64,000 bases of DNA from Dermacentor variabilis (lineage: Eukaryota; Arthropoda; Arachnida; Ixodida; Ixodidae), in contig NC_134569.1 in assembly GCF_050947875.1 (NCBI RefSeq), forward strand, positions 38,667,277 to 38,731,276, written 5' to 3'. Both the position numbers and the translations under genes were made by a program. How positions within the stretch are numbered: position 1 is the stretch's first letter; each line of letters begins with the position of its first letter. This document shows, piece after piece, positions 55,601 to 64,000 of the stretch. The notes below the pieces were generated by a model. It was given only the letters and a program-made list of their open reading frames with translations. It was not told where the DNA came from and did not search any database.

Positions 55601-56606
55601 CGACGCGCTGGCGTGTTAAGGGGACAATAAATAGGAAAATAGGTTGGGCTGTACAAAGTAAGTTATCATTCTGCAACATAAATAGAGCCCCGTTTATCAC
55701 GAGGTAAGCCTTCGTAGGGCAGAGATCATTCAAAAAAGGACAGACAGGTTAGCTTACTCTGACGCCATGACCTTTGCCGATGTTCCACCGGAAGCATTAA
55801 TTTTTTATCACAAAAGATAGACCATATCATATTTTAAGAGCCTAAGGACAAAGACTGAGCTAAGCGAGTTTACAGAACCTTTTGCTGCGCTACAATGGGT
55901 CCGGTTAATTTGTAACCGTAAAGATAGACTACGCTGTATTCTAGAGTAGCCAACGAATGTAATTAGCAAGTTTAGAAAACCCTTGCTGCGCGACTATTGC
56001 CCAAATACGGGCAACCTGTCAATAAGCTGCCGCGAAATTAACGAAAGCAACCTTCTGCCAGCCTAAACCGATTTAGGTCTTCGGATTGGCTTCAATACTT
56101 GGAGTTTGCGCCAGTGTCTTCTGGAAAGTGCCCGCGCACCTGGTGTTCTCGGGTATGACAACGCCCACTCCTGCAGATGCGGCGGCGAAGTCGCCATGCT
56201 GGGGGCGCTTGCTCCGGGCTGCCTCAAGCGCGCCGCCAGGGTGGCTTCGCCTCGCGGCCGTGGCCAACGTACCGGCGCTGCGCACCGTGTACACCACGAA
56301 GAACGCGACCAGCACGCAGAATGTGGAAACGGCCAGGCCGTTGACCAGGACCACAAGGTGGGAACGCGAAGCCGGCGAGCCACCGCCGCCTCCGCCGGCT
56401 TGTCCCCGCCGGCTGGCGGTCGGTCTCGACGACGGGGACCGACCTCTGGTCTTGCTGGTGTCAAAGCGCCGGTGTCCCTGTCCTTGCGCAGCGGTTCCCT
56501 TCCGCGGCGAACGGCGCGGACTTCGAGAGGTCGTACGATGCTTCTTCGTCGGTGGCCCCATAGTTCTGAACGTTGCCTTCCTCGCTCGCTCCTCCGAAAA
56601 TGGCAC
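46852..56606 (-). CDS. GH18 chitinase-like type II membrane protein, five exons
   Basis: Exons on the - strand: 56606-56140, 53237-53050, 51915-51624, 48263-48000 and 47086-46852. Every join keeps phase (donors GTGCGC, GTATGC, GTGGGT, GTAAGC; acceptors all AG), giving 481 residues. Residues 1-83 are basic and Ser/Arg-rich with a Gly6 run; 84-108 are a transmembrane segment (VVLVNGLAVSTFCVLVAFFV); the rest should face outward. GH18 landmarks: the first strand 'FVCVYHEQNRRPGYSP' (157-172); strand 4 region 'TAFCCAYLHWRRP' (262-274), where family chitinases have DGxDxDWEYP; and the C-terminal 'CLGFWDPEHDDFAGRCG' with 'YPLIGAI', matching GH18 ends of the 'WSLDxDDFxGxCG' type. The proton-donor Glu is Arg272 and the Asp residues are gone, so chitin hydrolysis is unlikely. 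A carbohydrate-binding or chitinase-like role is inference. Introns total about 8.3 kb and hold transposons. Confidence 0.8.
47087..47999 (-). other. Intron 4 of the GH18-like gene
   Basis: GTAAGC donor and ATACAG acceptor. It contains an A9-G14 run at about 47116-47138. Frames on the + strand (47369-47692, 47703-48170) are not supported as genes. Confidence 0.7.
48000..48263 (-). CDS. GH18-like gene, exon 4
   Basis: It encodes residues 317-403 with flanking partial codons ('LLATLGRDSLLVAPAPYP', 'YHGYEALRWHSRVAELGG', 'ACHTVSLAGVAMT'). It is preceded by GCGCAG and followed by AG|GTAAGC. A TGA lies in frame just upstream of the acceptor, consistent with an exon boundary. Confidence 0.8.
48411..48600 (+). 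mobile_element. Ruka-type SINE
   Basis: The head 'gccgctgcggtgactcagtg' and 'gcgggttcgactaccgg' (B-box) is followed by 'catttcaatgggggcgacg' and a shortened tail. It lies antisense to the host gene, in intron 3. Confidence 0.8.
49430..49900 (-). pseudogene. 3' end of an RNase-H-type LINE
   Basis: The - strand frame 49894-49484 encodes 'QALTLRLLQTGTYPCP', a C-x2-C-x7-H-x4-C knuckle (CQDCGALATLEHMLWSC) and the terminal 'GLPVPAWERPA'. A polyadenylation-like AATAAAGTTTTCC and a (TTCC)n tail (49433-49448) close the 3' end. It is 5'-truncated just before the C-terminal domain and has the same orientation as the host gene, in intron 3. Confidence 0.8.
50926..50961. repeat. (CT)n microsatellite
   Basis: About 17 CT units with one interruption. 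Confidence 0.9.
51624..51915 (-). CDS. GH18-like gene, exon 3
   Basis: It encodes 'RAYHHARAG' through 'AEALDVR' (220-315). The acceptor at 51916-51917 (gattcag|CG) is chosen because it alone fits the phase of exon 2. A better pyrimidine tract lies upstream with AG at 51978-51979, but that start is out of phase with exon 2. It contains the altered catalytic motif 'FCCAYLHWRRP'. Confidence 0.7.
51916..53049 (-). other. Intron 2 of the GH18-like gene
   Basis: It contains a (TA)n tract at 52566-52606 and a short repeat near 52620-52700 ('ccggccgaaacgtaggcaat'). If a small alternative exon exists it is not visible. Confidence 0.6.
52566..52606. repeat. (TA)n microsatellite
   Basis: About 20 units with a 'catatat' interruption. 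Confidence 0.9.
53050..53237 (-). CDS. GH18-like gene, exon 2
   Basis: The acceptor cgcag|G TTC completes Arg156. It encodes 157-218, from 'FVCVYHEQNRRPGYSPDTFP' to 'ARKPIAIIVK', the first two strands of the barrel. The donor is AAAG|GTATGC. Confidence 0.8.
54017..54245 (+). mobile_element. Ruka-type SINE, near full length
   Basis: The head 'cccgccgcggtatcccagtg' and 'ggttcgatcccggccgcgg' (B-box) is followed by 'catttcgatggggtcgaaat', 'tgtgcacattaaggaatgcc' and the tail 'atggcaagtaaaacg', ending in a T run. It lies in intron 1, antisense to the gene. Confidence 0.88.
54290..54640. repeat. Interspersed repeat; part related to the 30722 fold-back arms
   Basis: 'tgcagcgaagctgtatatg' (54296-54314) resembles 12600-12620. 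'cgcaagcgtctcccggcaaa' and 'gcataagctgcagttgccgg' (54530-54580) parallel the arms at 30735-30780. No terminal repeats were determined. Confidence 0.45.
56140..56606 (-). CDS. GH18-like gene, exon 1
   Basis: It opens at ATG 56606 (MPFSEERARK); a second ATG at 56561 (MGPPTKK) is also possible. It encodes the basic tail, transmembrane segment and juxtamembrane region to 'PENT', ending ACCAG|GTGCGC. Reading through the donor gives no GH18 sequence. Confidence 0.75.
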
Positions 56607-56799
56607 TTACCCACTGCGGGGTTTGCCCAAGAAACCGACGAAATAGGAGCAGGATGGCCTTTTAGAACTTTTGTATTGTGCCACTTGCGCCTGACTCGTG
56701 AATCATCTATCATCGCATGTACTGCAGTCGTCTATTTCGCCACCTCCAACATCATCATAAATACAGTGTCATTGCCCTGTATGCTTGCACTGGTAATAC

Positions 56800-57025
56800 C
56801 TCCGGAGCGTTCCATTCGGACAAGACGTGCCGCAGCTATGGAAGAGACTTTGCGCAATGAAGAACACATTCATTCATAATGCAGACGCTTAACTAGGTTT
56901 CACTACGTCATGCCGCACGTAATGAAACCTAGTTAAGCGTCTGCATTTCGAATGAATGAGTTCTTCATTGCGCAAAGTCTCTTCCATAGCTGCGGCACGT
57001 CTTGTCCGAGTGGAACGCTCCGGAG
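56800..57025. repeat. Near-perfect palindrome, 109-bp arms
   Basis: The left arm (56800-56908) and right arm (56917-57025) differ at five positions, with an 8-base loop (catgccgc). It starts about 190 bp upstream of the GH18-like gene's first ATG. No transposon motif is recognised. Confidence 0.92.
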
Positions 57026-57592
57026 CCTAGGCTTAAAGACTAGCCGGCCCGCTGCCACCACATAAATAATAAAACAGCCCTGTACATCGACACCTCTGAC
57101 TTGTCAGTGACCGATTTGATTAACGTCTCAACACCGACAGAGTACACAAAAATTAACACAGGGTCAGTGCGCATTCACGCCTTTCTGCCTTGAGTGTCTT
57201 GTTTTGCTAAGAAATCAAAAAGATAGGTAAGTGAAAATATCGCAAATAATAATTGAAATGTTAACTGGTAATCCTAAAGTGAAACTTCTAGCTTCCACAA
57301 GAAAGAGAAATTCCGTGCATTAAAGGGCTTTCTACAACATTCACAAAACCTGAGAATCCTTAAGTGCGAGCTTGGAGTTGTCCGCAGCGTTTCCTTAGGC
57401 GATCTTATGTAGATAAACAACGCGAGTAACCAAATAAACCTTCCTGCTTTACATGGATGATGTTGACAGTAAAGGCAACAAGACTCGGTTATATTGTAAC
57501 GGTTCCTTCTTATACCTGTTGGCTCGCACGAAACCCTTCCACCACATTACTTGCGCTTACTAATTGAATTACCAAGTAGATGGGGAAACGGC
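57026..57592. other. Nothing recognised
   Basis: Intergenic sequence with no coding or repeat signal I can name. Confidence 0.4.
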
Positions 57593-57790
57593 GCCGAAGT
57601 AGCTCAATCGGTTAGATCATCGCACGCGTCATGCGAAGACGTGGGATCATTTCCCACCTGTGAAAAGTTGTTTTTTCATCCACTTTCATTACCATCAATC
57701 TATCATTTCTTTCATTCAATTAGTAAGTACCAGTAATTTCTTCTATGTTGTCCTTGGTGTCTTTCTTGACTTCTCATAATATTACATGTG
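57593..57790 (+). mobile_element. tRNA-derived SINE (second family), copy 1
   Basis: The tRNA-like head (57593-57665, 'gtagctcaatcggttagatc', B-box degenerate) is followed by the family tail 'ttttttcatccactttcatt' ... 'ttgtccttggtgtc' ... 'cttctcataat'. The same body recurs at 59362 and 59796. Confidence 0.8.
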
Positions 57791-59361
57791 GCTTAAAAGC
57801 AGATCCGAGTGGCATTCGCTTGTGTGGTTGGTCCCAGAACAACAATCTTACATGTGTAATTTAAGGGCTACCTACTTTCGTCAAAGGTCAGGCTGCTTCG
57901 TCCCTAGACTTGACTTTTGCAAGCTCAAGCCTCTCCCTGTCTGCCTGGTCGACTGTTTATTACACCACGAATGGTGACTACATGCCGGACATTTTTGACA
58001 TCATCTGTCTAGTAACCTCCTCAGTTTATAATGTGCGTACTTCCATAAATTACAGTAAATTTCAAAATTATTTGCGATCCTCAATGGCTTCCCTGATGCA
58101 AGTCTCAAATCGAAAGTGTTGAGCATTTGTTCTCTTTTAAAAGATTACTGTGAGAAATCTGAAGATGTGGTACAATCAGTTAAAACGAATTCTTGTCTTT
58201 GGTGGAAGGATGATTTCTCTCCGTGACTACAGGCGAAGGAAGGCAGTTTGGAAGGAAATGTTACATAACCAATGCCCTCGAAACTGGACGGATTATAATT
58301 TCTATGCCGGTACTTTTGAACGCACATTGCTGAAGGCAAAGGATGAGTACGACATTAAGCATTTTGAATTTCGCTCTAAATCAAATAATAAACGCGCACT
58401 GTATAGCTTTCTGCGCGCTAAGAAAATGATTTCAGGGCCGATAAATGCAGAATCCGCAGTTTTGTCTAGCGAAGTAACAAAGGATTCATTGGAGGTAATC
58501 GCTAGACGGTTAGAACGTCGCTTTTCTTGCCGACTTCTACAAGCTCCACAGATATCACCAACTGAGGACCGTTTCACGAAAACCTTCAAGTCCGAAAAGC
58601 AAAAGTGTTACAAAGCTTTTCAGCAGCGGCTCTCGGCCCCGATTAAATCACTTCGTCCATGTTGAAAATTTTATATAAAGAATCACAAGATTATTTGTTA
58701 GACCTCAATTATTCCGTCCGAACGGCATCGCTTCCATCGGAGTGGAAAATTGTCATGGTCATACCCTTGCTTAAATATCCGGGTGACGCTTAGGTGTTAG
58801 GCAATATTAGGCCTATAACTTTAACTTGAAATTTCGTAAAATTGCTTGAAAAACTTGTAAATATTCGGATGATCAACTCTCCTAATGAGCGATGAATCCT
58901 TAGTCAAAAAAAAAAGCGGTTTCAGATCGCAGTGATAAATATGGCAGGCTCATATTGACATTGAAAGCCATATTCAGCTGTCACGGTGCCAAAGGCATTA
59001 TGCGGCATTAGTCACACTAGAGACCTCAAAAGCACAGTATAGCGTTTAGCACGTGATAATGCTCAATGAGCTTCGGAAGCATAACTTTCCAAAATACATT
59101 CGAGCATGGACTGCATAATTTTTAAGGAACTGAGAATTTTCTTGCTTCCACAGCGGCATTTCTTCGACCAGATACGCGCAGGCAAAAGGTGTTCCACAAG
59201 GGCCAGTTCTTTCTCCAGTCGTATTTAACATTTTAATGAGCTCCCTCTCATGTCATGACGACGTACATACTTAGGTGTATGTTGATGACATAGCGTTTTT
59301 CTTATGGGCAAAAGAAAACCAAAAAGTTTATCAAATATTACAGACATACCCACAACCTTCG

Positions 59362-59560
59362 CTAAATGCGAAGGTTGTGGGTTCGGTTCCCACCTGCGGC
59401 AAGTTGTTTCTTCATCTACTTTAATTTCTATTAATTTATCATTTCTTTATTTCATTTATTAAGCACAAGTAATTTCCCCTATGTCGTCCTTGGTGTCAGT
59501 GTTTGTTGGCTTCTTATGATATGACTAATAAAAATCGGGACCCTTGGTTAACCCCCTCTC
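59362..59560 (+). mobile_element. tRNA-derived SINE (second family), copy 2, 5'-truncated
   Basis: It starts inside the tRNA head ('atgcgaaggttgtgggttcg') and keeps the whole tail through 'gactaataaaaatcggg'. A 14-bp inverted copy of its own start (59348-59361) precedes it. Confidence 0.8.
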
Positions 59561-59795
59561 TTCTCGTTTATTACATAACGAGGGTCTCGAATCCGGCAAC
59601 ATTGACGCCTTCAGGTAGCATGTGTGGCTTTATTGACCAGTTGCCTTCACCCAAAAAGATCACGTTCTCGTGACGCCTGCGGCAAAAAGGACGTTGCACG
59701 TCCGCCGTCAAGGTATGTGAGTGGTGGCGCTGGCTAACACTCCCAGGGTTCTACTAGGACACATAAATATCCAAGAAAGTGGATGGGGAAACAGC

Positions 59796-60626
59796 GCCGC
59801 GGTATCTCAATTGGTAGAGCATCGCACGCGAAATGCGAAGGTTGTGGGTTCGGTTCCCACCTGCGGCAAGTTGTGTTTTCCATAGAGTTTCTCACTACAT
59901 TACCTTGAGGGAAATCTGGCGCTGCTGCGCTGTGGTATGCATGGGAATGCCGGTATATTGTGACTTCGGATTGGCATCGTTCTCGTAGAGACAGGACACC
60001 TTGAAGACGCGCTTGGCTAGCACCATTCCGTCTGTCACAATGATTCATTTTCTACTAAAACAGCGCGTGAAAAGCTGTTTTGGTTTTATTATTACGCAAA
60101 AACATGTTTTGTTTAACTATGAGAACTTGTTATTGTGTGTACGATTATATGTTACGTAAAAAGTATCAGCCGGCCGCTAAAGTTGGAGGACAGACGACAA
60201 GGTCCGCGCTCGCTTTGAAACAGTTTGTCGTCTGTTCTTGCTTTTCTTCCCGTCGTCATGCATTGTAGGTGAGTAAAGATGTAATATGCGTGAATGGAAA
60301 CATTTCATGAAGATTTTACTATGAGAATGCGTTATTTGTGTAGCCATATCCACGTTTTAGACGAAGCCTCTTACAACACGAGCCAACACGAGCCCCGCAG
60401 ACACATATACCGTCATTCCCATGACGGCACGGTGCCCCCTTAAGAAACCCCCATAGACGGTAGCGCCAGATTTCCCTCTAGGTGTTATAGTGAGAAACTC
60501 TATGGTGTTTTCATCCACTTTAATTTCCATTTATTTATCGTTTCTTTATTTCATTTATTAAGCACAGGTAATTTCCCCTATGTTGTCCTTGGTGTCAGTG
60601 TTTGTTGGCTTCTTATGATAAGACCT
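59796..60626 (+). mobile_element. tRNA-derived SINE (second family), copy 3, split by a TIR element
   Basis: A complete tRNA-like head (59796-59869: 'ggtatctcaattggtagagc', B-box 'gggttcggttccc', acceptor stem GCCGC/GCGGC) is followed by 'aagttgtgtttt'. The tail resumes at 60506 with 'tgttttcatccactttaatt' and ends near 60626. The 626 bp between them are a separate insertion. Confidence 0.85.
59880..60505. mobile_element. 626-bp non-autonomous TIR element (MITE)
   Basis: The termini 'ccatagagtttctcacta' and 'tagtgagaaactctatgg' are perfect inverted repeats, with similarity extending about 45 bp inward ('gagggaaatctggcgct' on both sides). It is flanked by 'tgtttt' on both sides (59874-59879 and 60506-60511; 7 bp if the preceding g is counted). 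No transposase is coded. The 6-7 bp duplication does not settle the superfamily. Confidence 0.85.
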
Positions 60627-62545
60627 ACTTGTCTGTGATATAAAGGCGGCTTGATGCGGTGCGTCTCTGTCTCAACGTTAAATAATGATCGGTGCTCGCA
60701 TTTCCATTAAAAGACCCCAGATGTATTTCTCTCTCTTACCATCCAAATATCATCCCACAAGGAGAGACTGTTAATTATCGCGGCGTGATACATGACTTTT
60801 CTCTCACTTGAAAGGCGCACGCTGTCTATATTGCAACAAAGGCTGTTCTTGCGGTTGGTTTTCTACGTGTACTGAGCAACAATCGATCATGAATGCGAAG
60901 AAGAACGCTATTATCAATCTACCGCCTGCGTGTTCACCCATTATTTGAAATTTGGATGTGTGTTGTACTCTGGACCTCGTGCATGTAAACTTCGCCCTCT
61001 TGTTTTTCTGGAGAGAAAGGCCTTCAGGTAATGAAGTTTTACATCTTGAAGCTGTGATACCTTCTCTTGTTATGCGTTCTCGATTGTTAGCTGAACGAGT
61101 ATTCTTGAGGTCATATGAATCCACTATATAGACGTGCAGTTTTTAGTTTTTATCTCTCCACCGGCTTTGTTTTTTGGCTTGAACTGGCCGCGATTCCATA
61201 AACCTCAAATATTTTTATGTAAGTTCTTCTAGATTAATTAAAAGACTAAATTGTTGAGGTGACTTCTGTTTGTTGCAACATCAATTGCATTAAATTTCAG
61301 TTCGATTATATGTCTTTTTTAAATGCAAAGGCACTATCTCACCGCATGCTAAGCTCTATGTTAAATTATTACGTTTTGCACATATCACTCAAGACAGTTA
61401 TTGCCACTGACGCTTCCCAAAATGAAGAAAGGTGTGTAATTAGAATATTTTTTTTCTATTCTTGATTAGTTGTTTTCTCTTCGCTTGCCAGACTTGGTAC
61501 CAATCTTTCTTGCAAAATATTTAGCTGAATTCTAGCCCTCCATAAAATAAGTTCATCAACACGTAGTTTTGACGGATTCTCTGCCTCTTAGTTTTTCCCT
61601 CACTGCTTCTGGTGACTACCAGATTTTGGAAGCTTTCAAATTGTTAGTGCCCCCTCATTTAGATTTGATTAGATTGGTTTTGGTAGCAGGGCACCAGGAC
61701 TTATTTGAAAACGATATGACAGTTTCGTTGGCGAAGGCGTCCCTGAATGGCCCGGTCATTCAAATCCTACTGGCATCAGCTTCCATCATAGGGGCTAGAT
61801 TTCGTAGACAAATGACGCTGCGGGAGTTCCACGGCCCTTCTTTAACAAACGCTTCAGATTTTCAGCGCTCGGTGCATTATTGTACTAGTAAACTATGTCA
61901 AACGCGCGCAGTTTGAAGTCGCAATCACTAGACTGTGCTGCCACATTCCATTTCTACATTTTTACCTACACAGAGCTGGTCTGGTTCTTTCACCAAACTG
62001 TCCCTCTTGCCGGGAACATGAAATAATAGAGTATTTTCTCATTGATTGGCAAATATTTTCTGATTTGCGAAAAAGAACCTTAAAGGCGCCGTTCTGTCTT
62101 CGATTAGACTTAAATGTTCCTAATGTACTATATTTGGAGGTCTCGACCCTCAAGCACAGTGACAGCAAGGTTGGCGACGCCGTTTAGAATGTTATTGCAG
62201 AGCCAGAGAGATTTCGACTATAAAATCAGAACTTAAGGTTTTATTATATTTCTACAAAACCCATTTCGATTAGTTATATTTTTGGGTTCATTTATTGCTT
62301 CATTCTGTTAAAATTATAAGCTAGAACTTATCTATTCATTCTCATGCACCTATTCACAAATCTTGTTTACATTATAACCCTTTTCAATGCCCTCATGGTT
62401 ATACAAAACTACATCTACCTCTTATGTCGCCTTGTATTTTCTCACTTCTTATTTTAAATGTACCTACTGCATCACGGACAATCCCCCGTTATGGGTAGGC
62501 GCCATATTATGGAAATTGTCAACAACAACAACAACAACAACAACA

Positions 62546-63544
62546 CCCACACGCGGCGACCACCTCAAAAAGGTTGTTGGCCTTGGCACGATCAAAGTAT
62601 ACGTGCGACTGCGGCCTAATAGTTAGGAAAGTAGGCATATAAAGGCTAGAAATGTTTGCTTTAATCAAGAAATGATGATGGATTGCTCAGACCTGTCCGA
62701 TATCTTCAAGACAGGAGCGTTATTTTACTCCAGTAGCTGTTACAGTGGGGTCCCTCCCAATAATGTTATAGTGTAACAGGCGTTGAATTGCATTCAACGC
62801 AAATGGAATGCAGTCCCCAAGACATAATAAGATTCCAAACCAGCCTCGCGATTTGTCCACACGTCCCCAGTGTCCCAGCCGAGCACGATGTAAACTTTTA
62901 GAAGAACAAAGCAAAAAAAAAAACACTTTCCAGTTGATGGCACAGCGCAGTTCGACATGCTGCGAAGATCTGCGAGGCATTTTACTCGATAAAGAATGCA
63001 GGCATACAGTGCATTCACTGATACGTGTACGCAATCTTCGGTTTGAATACTGCTGAGAATCGGTCCAGGAAAACGTGATCACACATTCCAATACTACAGA
63101 GGAAAACTTCCTTCTACGTCTCTGACTTCACACCTTCATTCTTCTGTTACCTAGTGTGGCAGTCCGGGCTTGTTCGTGCGTCATCTCGGAATGCCGCAGT
63201 AGCGCGAACAAGACGAGGACACAGAAGAGAGCGCCATGTCTGTGTGTTCATGCTCCATCCTGTGTCCTTGTCTTGCTTGCGCAAGACTCGCAATAATGCG
63301 TGAGTCTGCAAGAAAAGTTAACCACTAGCGCTGCATGCTTATTAGTAATTGGGCCAAGAATTCGAAAGACGACCACAAAGTAGCGCAGTCAGCAAAATAA
63401 GCTCATATATGTTCACCTGTATCTTCATCTGTGTATACTTGGCGAAGTATACGTAGACACTTAAAGCCAATTTCCTAGACTTATTACACTTACATGACTA
63501 CAGCCAAGATGTCATCGCGACTGTGGCTGGCGTCAGAAATTTTT
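62546..63544. other. No gene; one hairpin
   Basis: An imperfect inverted repeat at 63202-63282 has arms around 'aacaagacgaggacacag' and 'ctgtgtccttgtcttgctt'. Nothing else is recognised. Confidence 0.5.
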
Positions 63545-64000
63545 TTAACAACCTAATAATATAATCTACTTCTGTCACTTGCGGCTTCAATTACACCGTA
63601 CTAAGTATCTATCGTCGAGAATTTCACTGGTTCTGTCGGAGCTTTTTCAGCCATTTCTCTCGACTGGTACCCTTCCCCATGACTGCAGAGTTGCTGAAGT
63701 CCAATCCGGTGTCTGGTCTTTGCCACTCAACTACCCACCCATTTCATTAACCAGCACTATTTGTAATCTTCTTGAGCATATAATTAAATCCCATGTCATC
63801 ATCTACTTTCAGGAGCATAGCATCGGCGACAAATACCAACACGGTTTTTCAAGGGGTTTATTGACGTGACGCTCAACCATGAGTTACGTCCATAATTCAT
63901 GGATTCATCCATGAGTTACTATCCTCAGTAGACGTTAGTGGTCAAGTTGACGCAGTTCTTCTTTATTACTCGAAGGCCTTCGACTGTGTTCCTCACCACA
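63545..64000 (+). pseudogene. CR1/jockey-like LINE RT fragment, running off the window
   Basis: RT pieces in shifting frames: 'STGTLPHDCRVAEV', 'LPLNYPPISLTSTICNLLEHI', 'DKYQHGFSRG' and finally 'QVDAVLLYYSKAFDCVPHH'. The motif A Asp (normally D-Y-S-K-A-F-D) is Tyr here, and several stops are present. It probably belongs to the same broad group as 19274-20400. Confidence 0.75.

Larger units (their letters stand above)
53238..56139 (-). other. Intron 1 of the GH18-like gene
   Basis: The intron is 2.9 kb. It holds the Ruka copy at 54017-54245 and the repeat at 54290-54640. A two-copy 'actggccaacgacc' duplication lies at about 55064-55091. Confidence 0.7.
57825..62545 (+). pseudogene. I-type LINE (EN-RT-RNase H), interrupted by SINEs
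   Basis: Part 1, 57825-59347: the end of the endonuclease ('ASSLDLTFASS', 'GDYMPDIFDIICLV', where functional copies have SDH), the linker 'YRRRKAVWKEMLHNQCPRNW', and RT pieces 'PSEWKIVMVIPLLK', 'GNIRPITLT' and motif C 'VYVDDIAFFLW'. Part 2, 60650-62545: 'NYRGVIHDFSLT', 'AVGFLRVLSNNRS', RNase H pieces 'LTDSLPLSFSLTAS' and 'VAGHQDLFENDM', and a 3' (CAA)n tail at 62521-62545. Many stops and frameshifts. About 40 codons are missing or replaced at the break, where the SINE block 59348-60626 sits. Confidence 0.75.

Noticed and set aside
56086..56879. Two + strand ORFs of 186 and 257 codons
   Set aside because: They are antisense to GH18-like exon 1; the - strand frame has the transmembrane segment and correct splice phase.
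57593..57665. Functional tRNA gene
   Set aside because: Degenerate B-box and an attached SINE tail.
59796..59869. Functional tRNA gene
   Set aside because: Well-formed tRNA-like head, but the SINE tail follows directly and sibling copies share it; the anticodon loop is not convincing.

Overview
The window reads as nuclear DNA of a hard tick (Ixodida, probably metastriate). The basis is at least six copies of a tRNA-headed SINE that I recognise as the tick SINE Ruka, tick-type RTE/BovB, RNase-H-bearing and CR1/jockey-like LINEs, Penelope-like fragments, spliced genes and abundant microsatellites. Nothing looks bacterial or viral. All family names come from reading translations; no database search was possible.

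Two spliced host genes are supported. (1) A + strand gene at 6661-10793 has two exons with matching splice phase and encodes a 675-residue DUF229 (alkaline phosphatase/sulfatase-like) membrane-anchored protein whose metal-binding motifs are degenerate. (2) A - strand gene at 46852-56606 has five exons with consistent phases and encodes a 481-residue type II membrane protein with a chitinase-like (GH18) fold. Its catalytic Asp/Glu motif is replaced, so it is probably a non-enzymatic chitinase-like protein. Its introns hold SINE and LINE debris, and a near-perfect 109-bp-arm palindrome lies about 190 bp upstream of its first exon.

The rest is mostly layered mobile DNA. 1-5916: microsatellites, the 3' end of a Ty3/gypsy pol gene, an 87-bp tandem repeat, a Penelope-like fragment and SINEs. 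12250-13240: a degenerate Ruka, an inverted repeat and a weak first-exon candidate. 14235-20400: a CR1/jockey-like LINE split by a 4.8-kb RTE/BovB element. That element has an intact 992-residue ORF, a 12-bp target duplication, repeated 5' UTR segments and a Ruka copy inside its tRNA-like leader. 23.7-28.3 kb: MITE, LINE and Penelope fragments. 28.3-35.1 kb: microsatellites, a fold-back element and a degenerate LINE. 36.8-42.7 kb: dispersed repeats. 42.7-46.6 kb: an RTE copy with a second RTE copy inserted in it, with a 12-bp target duplication. 57.6-62.5 kb: a LINE interrupted by tandem tRNA-SINE copies, one of which is interrupted by a 626-bp terminal-inverted-repeat element. 63.5-64.0 kb: another LINE running off the window.

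The two host genes show no visible functional link to each other; they share only that both look like catalytically degenerate members of enzyme families.
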